NCBI RefSeq assembly: GCF_900166635.1
Contig: NZ_LT800497.1
Location: 534,303 to 598,302 of the forward strand
DNA from: Oceanobacillus timonensis
Lineage (GTDB): Bacteria; Bacillota; Bacilli; Bacillales; Amphibacillaceae
Reading direction: 5' to 3'
DNA: 64,000 nt
Within the stretch, counting starts at the first letter, position 1, and every line of letters starts with the position of its first letter. The position numbers and the translations under genes are program-made. The notes under the pieces are model-generated. The model was given only the letters and a program-made list of their open reading frames with translations. It did not search any database and was not told the origin of the DNA. Positions 49,524 through 58,413 of the stretch are shown piece by piece.

Positions 49524-50549
49524 ATGAAAAAAATAACAATCAGAGAAGTTGCTAAAGAAGCCGATGTAGCTATCAGTACGGTTTCAAAAGCATTAAATAA
49601 AACAGGATACGTCAGTGAAAGCACAGCTAAACGTGTTCAGGATGCCGTTTATAAGCTCCGTTATCAAGTGAATGCAAACGCACGCAGTTTAAAAGCGGAG
49701 CGAACCAATAAAATAGGATTGATTGTTTCCTATATTAATAATCCTTATTTAATGTCTATTGCCAAAGAGATTGAAAAGACAATTCGTTCCATAGGCTGCC
49801 ATATGATTTTGATGAGTCATAATGATGATACAAAACAGGAAAGTGAACTGATCCAGCTGATTTTAGAACAGCAAGTAGACGGTTTGGTATTGGTCCCGAC
49901 CGGAGGGAATAAAGCGTTAATTGAAGATGTACAAGACCGTGGCATTCCAGTTATCGCAGTGGACCGGCTTGCTGATGGCGTTTTAACCGATAGCATTGAA
50001 GATGACAATTACTATGGATCTTATGAAGCTATTTCTTATTTAAATAAACTGGGCCATCATAAAATTGCGCTTTTATTTGGACATCAAAATCATTCCAATG
50101 GCAGGGGACGGTATCAAGGCGCAGTAGACGCGATGGAAGAGCTGGGAAATCCGATCGATGAAAGATATATCCGCCAGGGCTGGTTTCATGAAGAAGAGGC
50201 CTATCGGGAAACGAAGGAAATGCTGTTACTTCAAGAACCGCCAACAGCTATATATAGTTGTAATAATACGATGACAAAAGGCGTTTTAAAAGCTCTTATA
50301 GAGCAAGATCTCAAAGTGCCGGAGGATATGTCTGTCATCGCATTTGGCGATAGAGAACAATGGGAATTGATCACTCCTAAACTGACCTTGATTACGCAGC
50401 CGATGAAGCGAATTGGAACAGAAGCGGCAAGTTTATTGAAGAACCGGCTGACATTGAAAGAAGCTTATGAACCGAAGCAGATTGTGATTAAACCGAAATT
50501 AGAGATTGGAGAAAGTTGTGCGCGTTTAAATACGAATAAAGAGGGATGA
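49524..50549 (+). CDS. LacI family transcriptional regulator
   Basis: A 341-residue repressor: helix-turn-helix and hinge at 1-60 (TIREVAKEADVAISTVSKALN, then ARSLKAERTNKIG) and a periplasmic-binding-protein-like effector domain. It probably binds the palindromes upstream of the cluster, so it would be autoregulated as second gene of the operon. It ends overlapping the ribosome binding site of the next gene. Confidence 0.94.
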   Translation: MKKITIREVAKEADVAISTVSKALNKTGYVSESTAKRVQDAVYKLRYQVNANARSLKAERTNKIGLIVSYINNPYLMSIAKEIEKTIRSIGCHMILMSHNDDTKQESELIQLILEQQVDGLVLVPTGGNKALIEDVQDRGIPVIAVDRLADGVLTDSIEDDNYYGSYEAISYLNKLGHHKIALLFGHQNHSNGRGRYQGAVDAMEELGNPIDERYIRQGWFHEEEAYRETKEMLLLQEPPTAIYSCNNTMTKGVLKALIEQDLKVPEDMSVIAFGDREQWELITPKLTLITQPMKRIGTEAASLLKNRLTLKEAYEPKQIVIKPKLEIGESCARLNTNKEG

Positions 50550-50551
50550 TA

Positions 50552-51520
50552 ATGAACAGTATGTATAAAGTTTTAATTGGATTACTGAGTATTGTGTTCC
50601 TTGTAGGGTGCAGTACAACAACGCAAGAAAACGTCGAAAATTATCCGGATGAACAAATCAGTTTAGTTGTGCCATTTGATACGGGAGGCGCCTCTGATAT
50701 GGTATCCAGGGCAGTAGCGATGGAAATGGAAAATGAATTAGGCGTTCCTGTTGTGATTATTAATAAAACAGGAGGTTCCGGAGCAATCGGCGTCTATGAT
50801 GTAATGGCATCATCTCCTGATGGTTATAGAATTGGTTATGTTCCAGTGGAATTATCCATGTATGAAAGTCTGGAAATTGCTAATGTTCCACCAGAAGATT
50901 TTGAATATCTCAGCCGGATTATGACGATACCGCCTGCGATTACTGTACCGGCCGATGCACCGTACGATACGTTGGAAGAATTTCTTGACTATGCGGAAGA
51001 ACATCCGGGAGAAATCCAAATAGGGAATTCCGGAACGGGTTCTATATGGCACATTGCCGCAGCTGCTTTAGCTCAGGAAACGGGAACTTCTTTTAATTAT
51101 GTCCCGTTTGAGGGAGCTGCTCCAGCAGTCAGTTCGCTTCTCGGCGGTCACATCGATGCTGTTTCTGTAAGCCCATCTGAAGTCAAGGCAGGCATAGACG
51201 GTGGAGACTTAAAGGTACTAGCTGTTATGGGAGAAGAACGGGATCCGATTGTACCGGATGTTCCTACCCTTCAAGAAGAAGGTATAGACCTTACGTTAGG
51301 AGCTTGGGGAGGATTTGTCGCACCAAAAGATACGCCACAGGAAATTGTGGACGCTTTAGATCATGCAATTAACAAAAGTATGGAAACGGATACATTCAAG
51401 CGATTAGCAGAAACGAATGGGTTGACCCCTGCATATTTATCCAATGAAGATTTTAAGGAATTTGTGTTGGGAGAATACGATTTTTACAATGAATTTATTC
51501 CAACCATCCAGATGCAGTAA
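50552..51520 (+). CDS. tctC: Tripartite tricarboxylate transporter binding lipoprotein (TctC)
   Basis: A 322-residue TctC/Bug-type binding protein, anchored by lipobox FLVGC (C20). Conserved features are VPFDTGGASDMVSRAVA and GGSGAIG, the loops that bind carboxylates. ATG 50552 is preferred over 50546 because GAGGG lies 6 bases before it. It works with TctA and TctB. Confidence 0.92.
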   Translation: MNSMYKVLIGLLSIVFLVGCSTTTQENVENYPDEQISLVVPFDTGGASDMVSRAVAMEMENELGVPVVIINKTGGSGAIGVYDVMASSPDGYRIGYVPVELSMYESLEIANVPPEDFEYLSRIMTIPPAITVPADAPYDTLEEFLDYAEEHPGEIQIGNSGTGSIWHIAAAALAQETGTSFNYVPFEGAAPAVSSLLGGHIDAVSVSPSEVKAGIDGGDLKVLAVMGEERDPIVPDVPTLQEEGIDLTLGAWGGFVAPKDTPQEIVDALDHAINKSMETDTFKRLAETNGLTPAYLSNEDFKEFVLGEYDFYNEFIPTIQMQ

Positions 51521-51559
51521 TGGATTAGCATAAATGATAGATGAGGGGAGGAAATATTA

Positions 51560-51994
51560 ATGAAAAAAACCAATCTGATATTTAATGCCATATTGTTTGT
51601 GGCGATTGTTTACCTATTCGTTTTAACTTTCTTTTTCCCGACTCGTTTTGGTATAGAGGATTCAGGACCAGCAATTTTCCCAAGATTTGCACTTATTGGT
51701 CTCGCTGTTCTTTTATTGATAGATACAATATCTACTATTCGGAAAAGTGGTAATATTCCTTTATTTACACAAGAAGAGAAAAAGAAATTAGTCCGTTTCA
51801 TGTTGTTATTAGCGACCATTTTTGTTTTTGTACTTCTACTAGGCAAAATAAATTTTATTATCCTTTCGTTCATCAGTTTGTTTGTCGTTAGTATGATTTT
51901 TAAACTCAAATGGATCACATCAGTAATGACGTCTGTGGTATTAACCTTGTTTATTTACTTTGTTTTTGTTGAAGGTTTAAATATTGTTTTTTAG
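51560..51994 (+). CDS. tctB: Tripartite tricarboxylate transporter small membrane subunit (TctB)
   Basis: A 144-residue protein with four predicted helices and the family N-terminal segment FGIEDSGPAIFPRF. AGGGGAGGAAA precedes ATG 51560. It lies 11 bases upstream of tctA. Confidence 0.9.
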   Translation: MKKTNLIFNAILFVAIVYLFVLTFFFPTRFGIEDSGPAIFPRFALIGLAVLLLIDTISTIRKSGNIPLFTQEEKKKLVRFMLLLATIFVFVLLLGKINFIILSFISLFVVSMIFKLKWITSVMTSVVLTLFIYFVFVEGLNIVF

Positions 51995-52005
51995 GAGGTG
52001 TTTAT

Positions 52006-53484
52006 GTGGATACAATCATTCAACTATTTCAACCAAGTGTGATTCTCTTTATGATCCTTGGTTCTGTACTGGGGTTATTTATCGGAGCACTTCCCGGATT
52101 GACAGCAACAATGGGGGTAGCTGTTTTAACACCGCTTACTTTTTGGCTGGAACCGGCAGACGGGTTGGCTATGCTGATTGCCATTTACTGTACAGCCATT
52201 TTTGCGGGGGATATACCGGCTATTCTTGTAAATACCCCGGGAACTCCTGCCTCTGTTGTAACGACATTTGATGGATATAAATTGACACAGAAAGGAAAAG
52301 AAGGGATAGCACTCGGAATTAATGCTATCTATTCCGGGTTAGGCGGTCTGGTAAGTGTGCTGTTCTTAATCGTCGCTTCCGTGCCAATTTCAAAATTTGC
52401 GCTTAGCTTCGGACCGGCGGAATATTTTTCCCTGGCGGTATTTGGGTTATCCATTATGATTAGCGTTGCTTCCAAATCAATTATAAAGGGCCTTATCTCC
52501 GGATTTATCGGTCTGTTTATTATTACAATTGGTTTGGATCCGATAATGAATATTCCACGCTTTACATATGGCTATCCTCCGTTATTGGAAGGCTTTTCTT
52601 TCATACCGGTGATGATAGGTCTATTCGGTTTAGGGGAAGTATTCAGCCAAATGTTAGGCAAAAATGAAAATATTAAAGTAGAGAAAAGAAAAGTAGGACG
52701 AATTATCCCAACAAAAGCGGAACGAAAAGAAGTGCGGCGACCGTTTCTAGTCTCTTCTGTATTAGCAACATTTATTGGCGCTATTCCTGGAGCAGGCGGA
52801 GATATAGCATCGATGATTTCCTGGAACCAGAATAAAAATATGTCAAAGGGAGAGAAGAAAGAGGAATATGGGAACGGCTCGCTTGGAGGGGTCACATCTG
52901 CTGCGGTATCAAATAATGCTGTGATCGGTGGAGCTTTTACAACCATGATGACATTGGGGCTGCCTGGTGACGCAGTAACGGCGATATTGATTGGTTCATT
53001 AATGATGTATGGTCTTGACCCTGGTCCGGCTTTGTTTACAGATAATATTGAAATGGTGCATTTAATCTTCGGGCTTTTGATTATTGCTAATATTTTAGTG
53101 ATCGTCATCGGTTTGTTAGGATCTAATTTATTTTCGCGCATCATGCTGATTAAACAGGAGATTATCTGGGTAGCAATAATTATTTTCTGTGTCATTGGAT
53201 CTTACGCAATTAACAATTCCTATTTTGATGTGTGGGTTATGGTAATAGCAGGAATAGCCGGTTTCTTATTTAAGAAGCTCGATATTCCGTTAGGACCGCT
53301 TATTTTAGCATTGATACTCGGTCCAATGGCGGAGTCAAACTTCCGCAGAGCACTGGTAATTAGTCAGGGTGATGGGATGATGATTTTTCTAACGAGCCCG
53401 ATTGCTCTCATTTTACTAATCATTGCAGCTGTTTCCATTGTTATCCCGGTTATACGCAAATTAAAAGCGAAAGAAACTTTGTAA
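52006..53484 (+). CDS. tctA: Tripartite tricarboxylate transporter large membrane subunit (TctA)
   Basis: A 492-residue integral membrane protein with about 11-12 helices. The twin family motifs are GALPGLTATMGVAVLTPLTF (26-45) and GAIPGAGGDIASMISW (around 258-273). A GTG start follows AGGAGGTG. Together with TctB and TctC it imports a carboxylate driven by an ion gradient. Confidence 0.95.
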   Translation: MDTIIQLFQPSVILFMILGSVLGLFIGALPGLTATMGVAVLTPLTFWLEPADGLAMLIAIYCTAIFAGDIPAILVNTPGTPASVVTTFDGYKLTQKGKEGIALGINAIYSGLGGLVSVLFLIVASVPISKFALSFGPAEYFSLAVFGLSIMISVASKSIIKGLISGFIGLFIITIGLDPIMNIPRFTYGYPPLLEGFSFIPVMIGLFGLGEVFSQMLGKNENIKVEKRKVGRIIPTKAERKEVRRPFLVSSVLATFIGAIPGAGGDIASMISWNQNKNMSKGEKKEEYGNGSLGGVTSAAVSNNAVIGGAFTTMMTLGLPGDAVTAILIGSLMMYGLDPGPALFTDNIEMVHLIFGLLIIANILVIVIGLLGSNLFSRIMLIKQEIIWVAIIIFCVIGSYAINNSYFDVWVMVIAGIAGFLFKKLDIPLGPLILALILGPMAESNFRRALVISQGDGMMIFLTSPIALILLIIAAVSIVIPVIRKLKAKETL

Positions 53485-53592
53485 GCAGTAATGATTGCAT
53501 CTGATTTATCAAACGATGATGAAACGTCCAGTTGGATATGCTTTCTGTCCATCAAAGGGTTCCTATTAAAAAAATAATTGGAGGAGAAGATA

Positions 53593-54594
53593 ATGAAAAA
53601 ATTTATTAATAAACCAGAGAATGTTGTCAGTGAAATGTTAGAAGGATTATTAATAGCTCATTCTGACTTATTAAAATCGGTTGAGAATAATCCAAAGAAC
53701 CTTGCCAGAAAAGATGCACCTGTACAAGATAAAGTTGCTATTGTTTCCGGCGGAGGGTCTGGCCATTTACCGCTGTTCCTGGGCTATATTGGAAAAGGAA
53801 TGCTTGATGGGGTGGCAGTAGGAGAAATATTTGCTTCTCCGAGTTCCAAACAAATATTCGATATTACAAAAGAAGTAAACAGTGGAAAAGGCGTTCTTTA
53901 TTTATACGGGAATTACGGCGGCGACGTTATGAACTTTGATATGGCTGCAGAAATGGCGGAAATGGAAGATATCGAAACCGCTACAGTAATCGGCACAGAC
54001 GATGTAGCCTCTATGCCAAAAGGACAAGAAGATCAGCGCAGAGGGGTAGCCGGTTTATTTTACCTTTATAAATTGGCTGGTGCTAAAGCGGAAGAAGGAG
54101 CTTCCTTAGAAGAAGTAGCAGAAGTCGCGAAACGAGCCAACCAATCTGTCAGAACAATGGGTGTAGGATTGAGTCCATGTATATTGCCGGAAGTAGGGAG
54201 ACCGTCATTTACAATAGAAGAAGGACACATGGAAATTGGTATGGGAATCCATGGGGAGCCTGGCTATTATAAAGGGGAAATACAAACAGCTGACGAAGTC
54301 GCTGAGACCATCGTTTCCAAGATTTCCAGTGATTTATCATTAGAAGCAGGAAATGAAGTTTCTGTTTTAGTAAATGGACTTGGAGCAACCCCATTAGAAG
54401 AGCAATATATTATTTTTCGTAAGGTGAGCAATATATTCCAAGAAAAAAATATCACGATGGATAAAGTATATATAGGGGAATATGCGACTTCTCTGGAAAT
54501 GGCCGGTTTATCAATCTCTGTGTTGAAATTAGATGACGAGCTCAAGAGACTTTTAAATACACCGTATACGACACCTTTCCATGTTCAAGTTTAG
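53593..54594 (+). CDS. dhaK: Dihydroxyacetone kinase-type subunit DhaK
   Basis: A 333-residue substrate-binding subunit. H220 in GMGIHGEPG (covalent substrate anchor) and D111 in GGDVMNFD are present. The substrate loop reads GGGSGHLP rather than the GGGSGHEP of classical DhaK, and the protein is about 20 residues shorter than E. coli DhaK, both suggesting a related C3/C4 keto-sugar rather than plain dihydroxyacetone. ATG 53593 follows GGAGGAGAAG. It is paired with dhaL. Confidence 0.88.
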   Translation: MKKFINKPENVVSEMLEGLLIAHSDLLKSVENNPKNLARKDAPVQDKVAIVSGGGSGHLPLFLGYIGKGMLDGVAVGEIFASPSSKQIFDITKEVNSGKGVLYLYGNYGGDVMNFDMAAEMAEMEDIETATVIGTDDVASMPKGQEDQRRGVAGLFYLYKLAGAKAEEGASLEEVAEVAKRANQSVRTMGVGLSPCILPEVGRPSFTIEEGHMEIGMGIHGEPGYYKGEIQTADEVAETIVSKISSDLSLEAGNEVSVLVNGLGATPLEEQYIIFRKVSNIFQEKNITMDKVYIGEYATSLEMAGLSISVLKLDDELKRLLNTPYTTPFHVQV

Positions 54595-54611
54595 AGAGGA
54601 GATGATGAGGA

Positions 54612-55253
54612 ATGGGACGTAAATTAGATGTACAGGATATGAAAAATATATTTGTCGAAATAAAAACCATTATGGAAGAACAAAAAGATTACTTATGTGA
54701 ATTAGATGGAGCGCTTGGTGATGGGGACATTGGTTTGACAGTGACAAAGGGATTTAAATCTATCATAGACGAAACAGCAAATATGGATGTAACAGATATC
54801 GGATTGTTTGTGAAAAAGAGCGGTTTTACCTTAGCTGAAGCGGTGCCTTCAACTATTGGAACTATTTTAGCATCAGCACTGATGCAAGCTGGAAAAGCGT
54901 TAAAAGAGAAAGAAGAACTGGACACGTCCGACGTTGCTTTGTTTTTTAAAGGCATGATTGAAGGAATCCGCAAACGCGGCAAGGCTGAATTAGGTGATAA
55001 AACCATTTTAGATTCTTTATATCCTGCAGTGGATGCGTTAGAAGAATCTGTTAACCAGGGACTTTCATTGGAGGAAGCGGCAGCTGCTGCTTATCAAAAG
55101 GCAATGGACGGTGCTGAAAATACAAAAAATCTGCAATCGAAACATGGAAGAGCAGAACGCTATTTTGAAAAGTCTATTGGACATCAGGATCCTGGTGCAA
55201 CAGTCGGCGCGCTTATCGTAAAAGGATTTGATGTGTACTTGAACAAAGGTTAA
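54612..55253 (+). CDS. dhaL: Dihydroxyacetone kinase-type subunit DhaL
   Basis: A 213-residue nucleotide-binding subunit. The Mg-ADP ligands D32, D37 and D39 are in ELDGALGDGDIG (classical DhaL has GDGDHG), and the C-terminal motif is RAERYFEKSIGHQDPGA. No DhaM phosphoryl donor gene lies in this window, so the donor is either encoded elsewhere or ATP. Confidence 0.88.
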   Translation: MGRKLDVQDMKNIFVEIKTIMEEQKDYLCELDGALGDGDIGLTVTKGFKSIIDETANMDVTDIGLFVKKSGFTLAEAVPSTIGTILASALMQAGKALKEKEELDTSDVALFFKGMIEGIRKRGKAELGDKTILDSLYPAVDALEESVNQGLSLEEAAAAAYQKAMDGAENTKNLQSKHGRAERYFEKSIGHQDPGATVGALIVKGFDVYLNKG

Positions 55254-55270
55254 CCAAATACCTTAGAGGC

Positions 55271-55319
55271 AAAAAACAAGGGGAAGCAGCTGTGACATCA
55301 CGGCTCCCCTTGTTTTTTG
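55271..55319 (+). terminator. Terminator of the aldolase-tct-dha cluster
   Basis: AAAAAACAAGGGGA (55271-55284) pairs exactly with 55305-55318, followed by T residues. The gap 55320-55626 holds the 16-base motif at 55393-55408 and a short open frame. Confidence 0.9.
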
Positions 55320-55474
55320 TTTGTAAAAAGTAATGAAATACCGATATTGTACAGGTGTAAGCTACATGAATAGCTGAAGAACAATAAAATGACGTTCAAC
55401 ACCAAAATGTAAACAAACATTTTTTTGCAGTATTTGTAGTAATTTCGGGTAGAATAAAAGAGAGGATACAAGTT

Positions 55475-55579
55475 ATGATGAAACGGAAACACAGGGTAAG
55501 CAGCTGCCTTGTAGAAGCCGGCAATATATTGATGAGCATTTTCATTCTTTCGTTCTCGTTTTTGTTCAAAATAGAGTAA
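55475..55579 (+). CDS. Possible 34-residue single-helix small protein
   Basis: Starts ATG ATG at 55475, ends 55577-55579. AGAGGA (55461-55466) is 8 bases upstream and TAGAAT (55450-55455) could be a -10. The product has a basic N terminus (MMKRKHRVSS) and a hydrophobic C-terminal half (ILMSIFILSFSFLF). I know no homologue. It may be chance. Confidence 0.3.
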   Translation: MMKRKHRVSSCLVEAGNILMSIFILSFSFLFKIE

Positions 55580-55626
55580 ATCGGGTATGATAAAGAAAAA
55601 AGGGTAACGGAAAGAAGGTAAATAAA

Positions 55627-55920
55627 ATGATAATATCCCAAGTGATGCAATTAATAACTGGTATCTTTGAAGGATTATTAGGAATTCCGCTTTTTGGCGG
55701 CGTGTACATTATGGGATCCGGATATACACCACTATTTGTTATGTTAATTCTTCATATTATTACATTATTCCTCGCTAACCGTGATGGACGGTGGATAGCA
55801 GGTAGTATTTTAGGTATTGTGACAAGCATTATCGGCTTTATTCCTTTAGTAGGTATGGTGCTGCATTGGGCTACTTGTATTGTCTTAATTATATCCGTGT
55901 TCCAACCGAAAAGGTATTAA
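55627..55920 (+). CDS. Small membrane protein of unknown function
   Basis: A 97-residue protein with three or so hydrophobic helices (about 6-24, 33-50, 56-92) containing glycine-rich turns. AGAAGG precedes ATG 55627 at an acceptable distance. It is monocistronic with a strong terminator. No family recognised. Confidence 0.7.
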   Translation: MIISQVMQLITGIFEGLLGIPLFGGVYIMGSGYTPLFVMLILHIITLFLANRDGRWIAGSILGIVTSIIGFIPLVGMVLHWATCIVLIISVFQPKRY

Positions 55921-55928
55921 AAACAAAT

Positions 55929-55970
55929 AAAAACCATCCTGCTTGATTGAACGAAGCAGGATGGTTTTTT
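55929..55970. terminator. Bidirectional terminator between the small membrane protein and zwf
   Basis: A perfect 16-bp stem (55929-55944 with 55954-55969) with T-runs on both strands. Confidence 0.92.
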
Positions 55971-56022
55971 AATATAGGGAAACGGATTTCCCGATGAAAA
56001 TTTCATTATCCGATGATAATAC

Positions 56023-57498
56023 TTATTCCGGCCACCAATGGAAGCCATCTTTTTCTAATAATTCATCAGCAGCTTTTGGCCCCATTGAACCGGACGCATA
56101 GTTTGGAAAGTCTGGCTTTTCATTAGACCAGCTTGCTAAAATACGGTCAACAAATTCCCAGGATAACGCGACTTCATCCCAATGTGTAAAGTTGGTTGCA
56201 TCGCCAATCATGCTATCATAGAGCAGTTTTTCATAAGCTTCCGGCGTATTGATACCGGAAGCGGCGTCCTGATGATAAGCAAGTTGAATAGGCTCGGTTA
56301 AATTGCCATTTCCGGTTTTCTTGGCATTCAGATGCAGGGTTATCCCTTCATTCGGTTGAATATTGATGACAAGCAAGTTCGGATTGCGTAAATCATCTTT
56401 TTTATGATACAGATTCATAGGAATATCTTTAAATTCCACGACAATTTTTGTTGACTTTTCCTTCATTCGTTTTCCTGTACGGATATAGAATGGAACACCG
56501 GCCCAGCGATAGTTATCAATAACCAGCTTTCCTGCAACAAATGTTTCCGTAGCAGAATCCTTTAAAGCATCCGCTTCATCTTGATAACCAATTACGTTCT
56601 CACCGTCGATTTCCCCGGCACCATATTGTCCACGGACAAAATATTTACTTACTTTTTCTTCTTCAATCGTACGTAATGCACGCAATACCTTAATTTTCTC
56701 TGAGCGGATTTCTTCTGTGCTCAGATTAATTGGAGGCTCCATCGCAAGCAAGGCGACCATCTGCAGCATATGATTCTGGATCATATCTCTGGTTGCGCCG
56801 GATGTATCATAATAATGTGCGCGCTCTTCTACACCAAGCGTTTCGCTGCTGGTTACTTGAATATTATTGATAAATTGGTTATTCCATAAGTGTTCAAAGA
56901 TGCCATTCGCAAAACGGATAACCTCAATATTTTGAACCATTTCTTTTCCAAGATAATGGTCGATACGGTAAATTTGATCTTCATTAAAAGCAGCTTGTAA
57001 TTCTTGATTCAATTTCTCAGCAGATGGCAAGTCATGGCCGAATGGTTTTTCAATCACTAATCGTGTCCAGCCGGATGTTTCTTTTAAACCATGATCTTTC
57101 AACTGATTGGCAATGGTGCCAAAGAAGTCAGGAGCCATAGCTAAATAAAACAAGCGGTTGCCTTCTGTGCGGTATTCCCGTTCCAACGACTCCACCATAA
57201 ATTTCAAGTCATTATAGGACTCTGTAGATGTAACATCAAACGATTTATAGTAAAAATGAGACGTGAATTCGGATACGTCTTCATCTTCAGAAACGAGTCC
57301 TTGAATGGATTGCGCCACCTTCTCACGGATAATATCGTTATTCCATCCGCGGCGGGCAAGGCCAATTACAGCAAAATTCTCATCTAATTTACCGCTCTTA
57401 TAAAGACGGTAAATGGAAGGGTATAATTTGCGATTTGCCAAATCGCCAGTGGCTCCAAAAATCACAATCGTTGCTTTTGGTTGTATAGTTTCACTCAT
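56023..57498 (-). CDS. zwf: Glucose-6-phosphate 1-dehydrogenase
   Basis: A 491-residue enzyme, first step of the oxidative pentose phosphate pathway. The dinucleotide motif is GATGDLANRKL near the N terminus and the substrate signature is RIDHYLGKE. ATG 57498 is chosen over 57540 because GAGGAA lies about 8 bases before it and the product begins MSETIQPKATIVIFGATGD. It is monocistronic. Confidence 0.97.
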   Translation of the reverse strand: MSETIQPKATIVIFGATGDLANRKLYPSIYRLYKSGKLDENFAVIGLARRGWNNDIIREKVAQSIQGLVSEDEDVSEFTSHFYYKSFDVTSTESYNDLKFMVESLEREYRTEGNRLFYLAMAPDFFGTIANQLKDHGLKETSGWTRLVIEKPFGHDLPSAEKLNQELQAAFNEDQIYRIDHYLGKEMVQNIEVIRFANGIFEHLWNNQFINNIQVTSSETLGVEERAHYYDTSGATRDMIQNHMLQMVALLAMEPPINLSTEEIRSEKIKVLRALRTIEEEKVSKYFVRGQYGAGEIDGENVIGYQDEADALKDSATETFVAGKLVIDNYRWAGVPFYIRTGKRMKEKSTKIVVEFKDIPMNLYHKKDDLRNPNLLVINIQPNEGITLHLNAKKTGNGNLTEPIQLAYHQDAASGINTPEAYEKLLYDSMIGDATNFTHWDEVALSWEFVDRILASWSNEKPDFPNYASGSMGPKAADELLEKDGFHWWPE

Positions 57499-57856
57499 GA
57501 TTAGATTCCTCAATTCTTTAGTTTCTGTAAAGATGTTCAAAATGCTGCTTCATAAGCTCATAAATAAATCTCTGCATATTATATCCATCACGGTTTTTAT
57601 GGATTCGTGAATGATGGATTGCTGATTTTATTAAAACTTTTTGAATAAACAATCAAACATTAAAATTCCCTAAAGATAGAAGGGGATTAATCATTAACTT
57701 TACAGAATGAGCCGTGGCTTTGTCAATTTATTTACCTCGAAAAAGGAGTTAATAGATTTATTTTTCTGAAATTAATTGGAGTTAAAAAGTCCTCTTTCAT
57801 GCCAACGTCTTTTGTGCATTATCAACAGGACGATATAGGATATTCTCTTATTAAAA

Positions 57857-58355
57857 ACTCAACTTTCGTACTTAAGAATAAGCATATAAGCCTTGCTGTT
57901 CCAGGATGAACATGATCGCTATTATCATGCTTGCTTTTCGTTCAATCATTCTTGTATTTTTTGAACATGGTAGGGTGTATAGCTTCCGCTCCGGCCAACC
58001 ACTACGCTTTCCGACGTACAGGACGTACTAGTGCAGACGTTGCAACAAATGTTTTCGGTGGGGTGAGTAAGCGCAACCCCAGGACGTTGCGATCTTAGTC
58101 TGCCATGGGGACGGCTTCAGCTAACTTGAAAAGAAAACCGCTTTTCAAGTGGATCTTCAGCTCGCCCTGCGATGCACAAATGTTTTCGATGGGGCGAGTA
58201 ACCGCAGTCCCACGACGTGCAAGTGCAGGCGTTGTGACTGGAGTCACGGTTTTAGCCTGTAAACCACTCGTTCTTCGTGGTTGGCCTGCGCTTTAATAGG
58301 ATTCTACAGCGCATGGAAGAAATAACACCCTGATGAAGTGAGATAAAATAATACT
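57857..58355. repeat. Interspersed structured repeat, copy C (longest)
   Basis: Shares a 66-base block (58103-58168) with the inverted copy B2 and the GACGTACAGGACGTACTAGT region with B1. It carries two internal segments starting CAAATGTTTTCG(G/A)TGGGG (58043 and 58185), like insertions. Hairpins: GCAGAC...GTCTGC around 58033-58103 and ACTTGAAAAG/CTTTTCAAGT at 58124-58150. It fills most of the zwf-rpn gap (57499-58413); the rest shows no gene. Confidence 0.8.
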
Positions 58356-58413
58356 AGCTTTATTTCAGAATAATTGCTAAAATGTAAATAATTCAACGAA
58401 AGGAAGTGTTCTA

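Noticed and set aside
52572..53195. 207-codon frame antisense to tctA
   Set aside because: Shadow of a hydrophobic coding region with no start signal.
58105..58296. Short frames inside the repeat copy C and inside B1/B2
   Set aside because: They follow inverted-repeat DNA, differ between copies and lack ribosome binding sites; no transposase is encoded.
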